A stretch of 9,114 nt of DNA from Treponema sp. (GTDB lineage Bacteria > Spirochaetota > Spirochaetia > Treponematales > Breznakiellaceae). How positions within the stretch are numbered: position 1 is the stretch's first letter; every line of letters begins with the position of its first letter. Made by a program: the position numbers and the translations under genes. Of this stretch, positions 6,075 to 9,114 are shown piece by piece. The notes below the pieces were generated by a model that ran no database searches, had not been told where the DNA came from, and saw only the letters and a list, made by a program, of their open reading frames with translations. The stretch covers positions 1 to 9,114 of the forward strand of contig JAISOR010000018.1 in NCBI GenBank assembly GCA_031275535.1. The letters run 5' to 3'.

Positions 6075-7563
6075 GATTATCTCCTGTTTCCATTAATTTC
6101 CGGTATTTCGCGGCAATGGACCGCGCTTTTTGAACGGCAAGGCCCCGGTATAACTCGGGGCGCTCGAAAAACGAAAGGGCCCTGTCCGCCGAAGGGACCA
6201 GGCCCCGGGCCGCGAGCCCTTCCCCTATCCGGGCGAGGAGCTCCGGTTCCCCGGCCAGGGCCTGGGCAAAGCTCAGGCCCCCGGTTTCCGCCCGCAGGGT
6301 GATCCGCCGGACGCGTTCGTGGGCGTCGGACAGGCCGCTTTCCGCCAGGAGTATATAGGCCGGCTCCGCCAGGATTCCCCCAGGAATCCCGGTTCCCCCA
6401 GGAATCCCGATTCCGCCGGGGCTCCCGGCCCTTCCCTCCCGATCCCCCCGTAAATTGCGCAGGAGCTGTTCCCGGTCCACCCCCAGGCCCTCTATAACGG
6501 CGCTCATCCGGCTTATGGCCAGGCAGAAACCGGTAACGTAATCGGCGATAAAACGCTGGCTGGCCGAATTGGAGAGGTCCCGCTGGTGTTCGCTGATCTG
6601 GTCCATAAAAAAGGTGATCACCCGGGGCATAAAGGCCTTCCAGAGGCTTTTGACGTGTTCCGAATTCCAGGGGTTCCGTTTCTGGGGCATGGTGGAGGAC
6701 CCCACCTGATCCGCGGCAAAACCCTCCCGGAATTCCCCGATTTCGGTGCGCTGAAGGTTCCGGAGGTCGTCCGCCAGGTTGGCGATGATCCCAAAGGCCA
6801 GGTTGAATTCGAGCAGGAGCCGGAGCAGGTATTCGGGCTCCACCAGTTGGGTGGAATGTTCCGAGGGCTCCAGGCCCAGCTCCGCCAGGTAGCGGCGCTC
6901 CAGCTCCTCCGGGTCCCGGACGAGCATGGCGGCGGCGTTGTAGGCCCCCACGGCCCCGGCGAGTTTTCCCTTGAGCTGCCCGGCGAGGTCTTCGATTTTG
7001 AGGATCGATTTACCCAGCCGGGAAACATATTCCGCCAGGGCGAAACCCGCGGTGATGGGGACCGCGTGCTGGCCGTGGGTCCTGCCCACCTGGGGGGTCT
7101 CGGCCTCCTTTTCGGCAAATTCGCAGAGGAGCAGTTCCAGCTTCCGCAGGGCCGGCAGGATCACCCCTCGGGTTACCCCCCGGATTCTGTAGGACAAAGC
7201 CGTATCCAGGATATCCACGCTGGTAGCCCCCAGGTGAACCAGGGGAGCCGTTTCCGGAGGCACCTTGGTTTTGAGGACGTTTACCAGGGCCCGGATATTG
7301 TGGCGGGTTTTTTCTTCCTCGGCATAAACCTCGGCGCTGTCCACCGCCAGGGCGGCCTTGTCCAACGCCTCCCGAAGCTCCGCGGTCAGCCCCCCCCGCA
7401 GGCTGAGGTGGGCGATGATCAGGGCGGTCTCCGCCTTGACGCAGGCCGCCACCGCGGCTTCTTCCGAAAGCCAGGGCACCAGCGCGTTGTAAAGGGTTTC
7501 CTCGGACAGGGAGTAGCGGTGATCCAGGGGAGAGATATTACGGAAAATATTGCGGGCTTCCAT
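6067..7563 (-). CDS. purB: Adenylosuccinate lyase with an in-frame Gly/Pro repeat insert
   Basis: PurB splits adenylosuccinate to AMP and fumarate, and also SAICAR to AICAR where de novo synthesis exists. The 498-residue product has LVHLGATSVDILDT (108-121), GRTHGQHAVPITAG (160-173) with the probable general acid His163, and the fumarase/ASL signature GSSTMPQKRNP (288-298) in the catalytic loop. It is longer than most PurB (usually about 430-480) because of a Gly/Pro-rich insert near 373-397, including three hexapeptides G-S/I-P-G-G-I/T encoded by an 18-bp tandem repeat. The ATG at 7563 gives the expected N-terminus but has no Shine-Dalgarno site before it. It is the first gene of the minus-strand purine series and overlaps guaB by 8 nt. 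Confidence 0.95.
   Translation of the reverse strand: MEARNIFRNISPLDHRYSLSEETLYNALVPWLSEEAAVAACVKAETALIIAHLSLRGGLTAELREALDKAALAVDSAEVYAEEEKTRHNIRALVNVLKTKVPPETAPLVHLGATSVDILDTALSYRIRGVTRGVILPALRKLELLLCEFAEKEAETPQVGRTHGQHAVPITAGFALAEYVSRLGKSILKIEDLAGQLKGKLAGAVGAYNAAAMLVRDPEELERRYLAELGLEPSEHSTQLVEPEYLLRLLLEFNLAFGIIANLADDLRNLQRTEIGEFREGFAADQVGSSTMPQKRNPWNSEHVKSLWKAFMPRVITFFMDQISEHQRDLSNSASQRFIADYVTGFCLAISRMSAVIEGLGVDREQLLRNLRGDREGRAGSPGGIGIPGGTGIPGGILAEPAYILLAESGLSDAHERVRRITLRAETGGLSFAQALAGEPELLARIGEGLAARGLVPSADRALSFFERPELYRGLAVQKARSIAAKYRKLMETGDNHV
6374..6427 (-). repeat. 18-bp tandem repeat inside purB
   Basis: Three consecutive 18-bp units occupy 6374-6391, 6392-6409 and 6410-6427. The first two differ at one base (ATTCCCCCAGGAATCCCG against GTTCCCCCAGGAATCCCG) and the third is diverged. 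Each encodes one hexapeptide (GIPGGI, GIPGGT, GSPGGI), so copy-number changes keep the frame. The insert sits in the helical region after the catalytic loop, where the family normally has a short turn. Confidence 0.85.
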
Positions 7564-7624
7564 ACCGGACTATGGCATAAAATAAAAAAAATGTCCAGGG
7601 CTTGCAAATTAAAAAGCAATCATG

Positions 7625-7652
7625 GAGGCTTTCCCAAAATTGGGAAAGCCTC
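7625..7652 (-). terminator. Strong hairpin, probable transcript end of the repeat-protein gene
   Basis: GAGGCTTTCCCAA pairs perfectly with TTGGGAAAGCCTC (13-bp stem, 2-nt AA loop). On the minus strand a run of five T begins about 10 nt after the stem, so it is an imperfect intrinsic terminator; on the plus strand T-rich sequence follows from 7663. It separates the upstream minus-strand gene from purB. Confidence 0.5.
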
Positions 7653-7776
7653 TTCTGTAAGGCTTTTTAAACTTTTTTAGTCTCCGGCAAGGCTTTTATC
7701 GGCTCTTGTAAAGCCGGGCCCCCCATCCGCCCCCGCGCCGCGGGACACGTGGATTGCCCCGCCGGATTCGGCGCCG

Positions 7777-7859
7777 GGCGCCATCCCGCTGTCTTGCTGA
7801 GGAACTCAGCTGTCTTTGCGCGCTCCCCGGCTGTCTGGCCGGGCGGCGCGGATGGCGCC
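7777..7859. repeat. Three 21-nt-spaced GCTGTCT heptamers within an inverted repeat
   Basis: GCTGTCT occurs at 7788-7794, 7809-7815 and 7830-7836, exactly 21 nt apart, while the 14-nt spacers share little. The array is flanked by GGCGCCATCC near 7777 and its complement GGATGGCGCC near 7850. It could be a binding-site array on one DNA face or a decayed tandem repeat; function is unknown. Confidence 0.45.
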
Positions 7860-7898
7860 AGGCACCGTTTTCCCGGATTTAGCGCCTGCCGCCATGTA

Positions 7899-9114
7899 TT
7901 ATTCCCAATTAGCCGTGGTGTCCCCCACGGCGCTGTCGGGGGAAGTGTCTTCGAAGGTCCAGGCCGATCCTGAATAGTTTTCGGCGTAGAGTTTGACCTC
8001 CGGACCCGCATCGGTGTTACGTTTCTTGCTAGACGACTTTACATAAACCACATGGCCGCCCAATTTGGCAGTGTTTTCGGTACTGCCCGGAATGTGGTCA
8101 GTATCAGTATCGCCATATATGATCCCCCCTGTTTTGATGAAGATCGCGTTATAAAGATCTTCTATATACACACCGCCGCCGTTATTGGTAGCGGTGTTGC
8201 CGGATATTTCCCCGCCTTTCATGGTGAAGGTCCCCTCAATAAGATACACGCCGCCGCCCGAGCCGATGTTACCGTTGGCGGTATTACCGGATATTTCCCC
8301 GCCCTCCATGATGAAGGTCCCGACATTATACACGCCGCCGCCAAAGTTGGCGGTGTTACCGGATATTTTCCCGCCCTTCATGGTGAAGGTCCCCATGGAA
8401 CGGTTTCTTACACTGCCGCCAAATCCATCATTGGTGTTGCGGGATATTTCCCCGCCTTCCATGGTGAAGTTTCCGCCATTGTTCACGGCATCACCGGTGT
8501 TACCGGATATTTCCCCGCCCGTCATGGTGAAGGTCCCGGTATTGATGGTTACGCCGCCGGTGTTGTAGCCGGTGTTGCCGGATATTTTTCCACTTTCCAT
8601 TCGCAGGGTCCCGTAATGAACATACACGCCGCCACTACGAAGGGAGGTGTTGCCGGATATTTCCCCGCCTTCCATCCGCAGAGTCCCGTATACCCCGATC
8701 CCCCCGGCGCTGACGGCGGCGTTACTGTCGTAGACGTAAGTGACGGTTGGATTGGTATTTCCCCGGACCACCGCGGCGTCCTCAATCGCCAGGGTTCCCC
8801 CGGCATCAACCATGATGATGGGGAAGTTATTGGCGTCTATGCCCGTCAGGGTGATGTTCCGCAGGTAAAGGGTTACGCCGCTCTTTACGGTGATCACCGC
8901 GTTCCCCGACGGGGACCCGTCGAGCTGTATGTTCCGGCCCCGGCCGTCGATGCGGACGAAGAATTCGGAGCGGTTCGGGGGCGGTTCCAGTACCTCCCCC
9001 GCTGTCCCCAGGCTGCCGGCGCCGGCCGCGAACGTTACCGGTTCATCCCCCGGCGACAGGTCCACGTAGAGGGGCGCGGCCGCGCTCGTGTACTCGTCCC
9101 GGGCCCGGGCATCT
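7899..9114 (-). CDS. Repetitive right-handed beta-helix surface protein, C-terminal part
   Basis: The reading frame is open to the right edge, so only the last 404 residues are seen and any signal peptide lies outside. After a segment with DGRGRNIQLDG and ITVKSGVTLYLRNITLTG (the start of a beta-helix), seven clear coils of about 25 residues follow between residues 143 and 307. Consensus is G-T-F-T-M-x-G-G-E-I-S-G-N-T followed by a variable stretch and G-G-G-V-Y; a degenerate eighth coil is at about 322-336. Pmp-like beta-helix proteins with such Asn/Gly ladders are typically secreted or surface adhesins. There is no transmembrane beta-barrel autotransporter domain; the chain ends in a short cap (EVKLYAENYSGSAWTFED, then SAVGDTTANWE). 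The valine GTG at 9065 is internal, not a start. A hairpin follows the stop about 250 bp downstream. GC is lower than in the purine genes. Ligand unknown. Confidence 0.85.
   Translation of the reverse strand, partial: DARARDEYTSAAAPLYVDLSPGDEPVTFAAGAGSLGTAGEVLEPPPNRSEFFVRIDGRGRNIQLDGSPSGNAVITVKSGVTLYLRNITLTGIDANNFPIIMVDAGGTLAIEDAAVVRGNTNPTVTYVYDSNAAVSAGGIGVYGTLRMEGGEISGNTSLRSGGVYVHYGTLRMESGKISGNTGYNTGGVTINTGTFTMTGGEISGNTGDAVNNGGNFTMEGGEISRNTNDGFGGSVRNRSMGTFTMKGGKISGNTANFGGGVYNVGTFIMEGGEISGNTANGNIGSGGGVYLIEGTFTMKGGEISGNTATNNGGGVYIEDLYNAIFIKTGGIIYGDTDTDHIPGSTENTAKLGGHVVYVKSSSKKRNTDAGPEVKLYAENYSGSAWTFEDTSPDSAVGDTTANWE
8190..8690 (-). repeat. Approximately 75-bp tandem coding repeats
   Basis: Minus-strand units encoding the E-I-S-G-N-T coils recur at roughly 60-90 bp intervals; on the plus strand the common core reads CCGGATATTTCCCCGCC followed by TTCATGGTGAAGGT. 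Near-identical cores and variable spacers make this segment prone to recombination and coil-number change. Confidence 0.75.

Larger units (their letters stand above)
7564..7898. other. Spacer between purB and the repeat protein
   Basis: This 335-bp gap has an A/T-rich part next to purB (7564-7720) and a GC-rich part (7720-7880). It holds the hairpin at 7625-7652, three GCTGTCT heptamers spaced 21 nt apart, and an inverted pair GGCGCCATCC/GGATGGCGCC around them. Two weak purB promoter candidates are visible on the minus strand: TTGCAA (7607-7602) with TATTTT (7584-7579), and TGGACA (7597-7592) with CATAGT (7574-7569), each with a 17-nt spacer. Either gives a purB leader of 0-10 nt. No gene is called here. 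Confidence 0.5.

Noticed and set aside
6586..7680. A 364-codon plus-strand frame opposite purB (and a 320-codon frame at 5340-6302 opposite guaB)
   Set aside because: These are shadows of purB and guaB. The real proteins are on the minus strand with complete family motifs.
8190..8690. CRISPR-like array
   Set aside because: The regular repeats lie in one open reading frame and encode beta-helix coils; repeat and spacer lengths vary and there are no cas genes.
8999..9065. GTG at 9065 as the start of the repeat-protein gene
   Set aside because: The frame continues without a stop to the window edge, no ribosome binding site precedes the GTG, and a surface protein would need a signal sequence not seen here.

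Overview
The window carries a bacterial purine branch-point cluster. All four enzymes that convert IMP to AMP and to GMP are encoded on the minus strand. In the direction of transcription they are purB, guaB, purA and guaA. Between guaB and purA sits one plus-strand gene for a Uma2/DUF820-type PD-(D/E)XK nuclease-fold protein. At the right edge is the C-terminal part of a repetitive right-handed beta-helix surface protein. DNA is GC-rich over the purine genes and visibly less so in the Uma2-like gene, the repeat protein and the small hairpin repeats.

Organism: no rRNA or tRNA is present, so placement rests on gene content. Secreted proteins built from ~25-residue G-T-F-T-M-x-G-G-E-I-S-G-N-T coils, scattered Uma2 genes, and short hairpin repeats together suggest a treponeme-like spirochaete of the kind found in termite guts. 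This is inference at moderate to low confidence.

Layout: 1-592 has no gene. It holds an AT-rich palindromic repeat (44-115), a cluster of GGTCAG-type inverted repeats (316-450) and a probable guaA terminator hairpin (516-540). guaA is 593-2272. A 246-bp very G/C-rich gap with long G/C homopolymers (2273-2518) separates it from purA (2519-3754). A divergent promoter region (3755-3904) lies between purA and the Uma2-like gene (3905-4480). A convergent gap with an exact 53-bp copy of the left-edge repeat (4481-4637) precedes guaB (4638-6074). guaB overlaps purB (6067-7563) by 8 nt. A 335-bp gap with a strong hairpin and three 21-nt-spaced heptamers (7564-7898) separates purB from the repeat protein (7899 to beyond the right edge).

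How it works together: PurA and PurB make AMP from IMP through adenylosuccinate, and GuaB and GuaA make GMP through XMP, so the cluster is a self-contained IMP-to-AMP/GMP module. The most interesting point is that the Uma2-like gene splits this module and is bracketed by inverted copies of one structured repeat (3775-3816 minus, 4561-4613 plus). The hairpin stem of that repeat differs between copies by paired, compensating changes. A third, compact copy at 44-115 has both ends and no gene. This resembles a small inverted-repeat mobile element with a gene-carrying form, but a conserved leader structure upstream of purA remains a live alternative.
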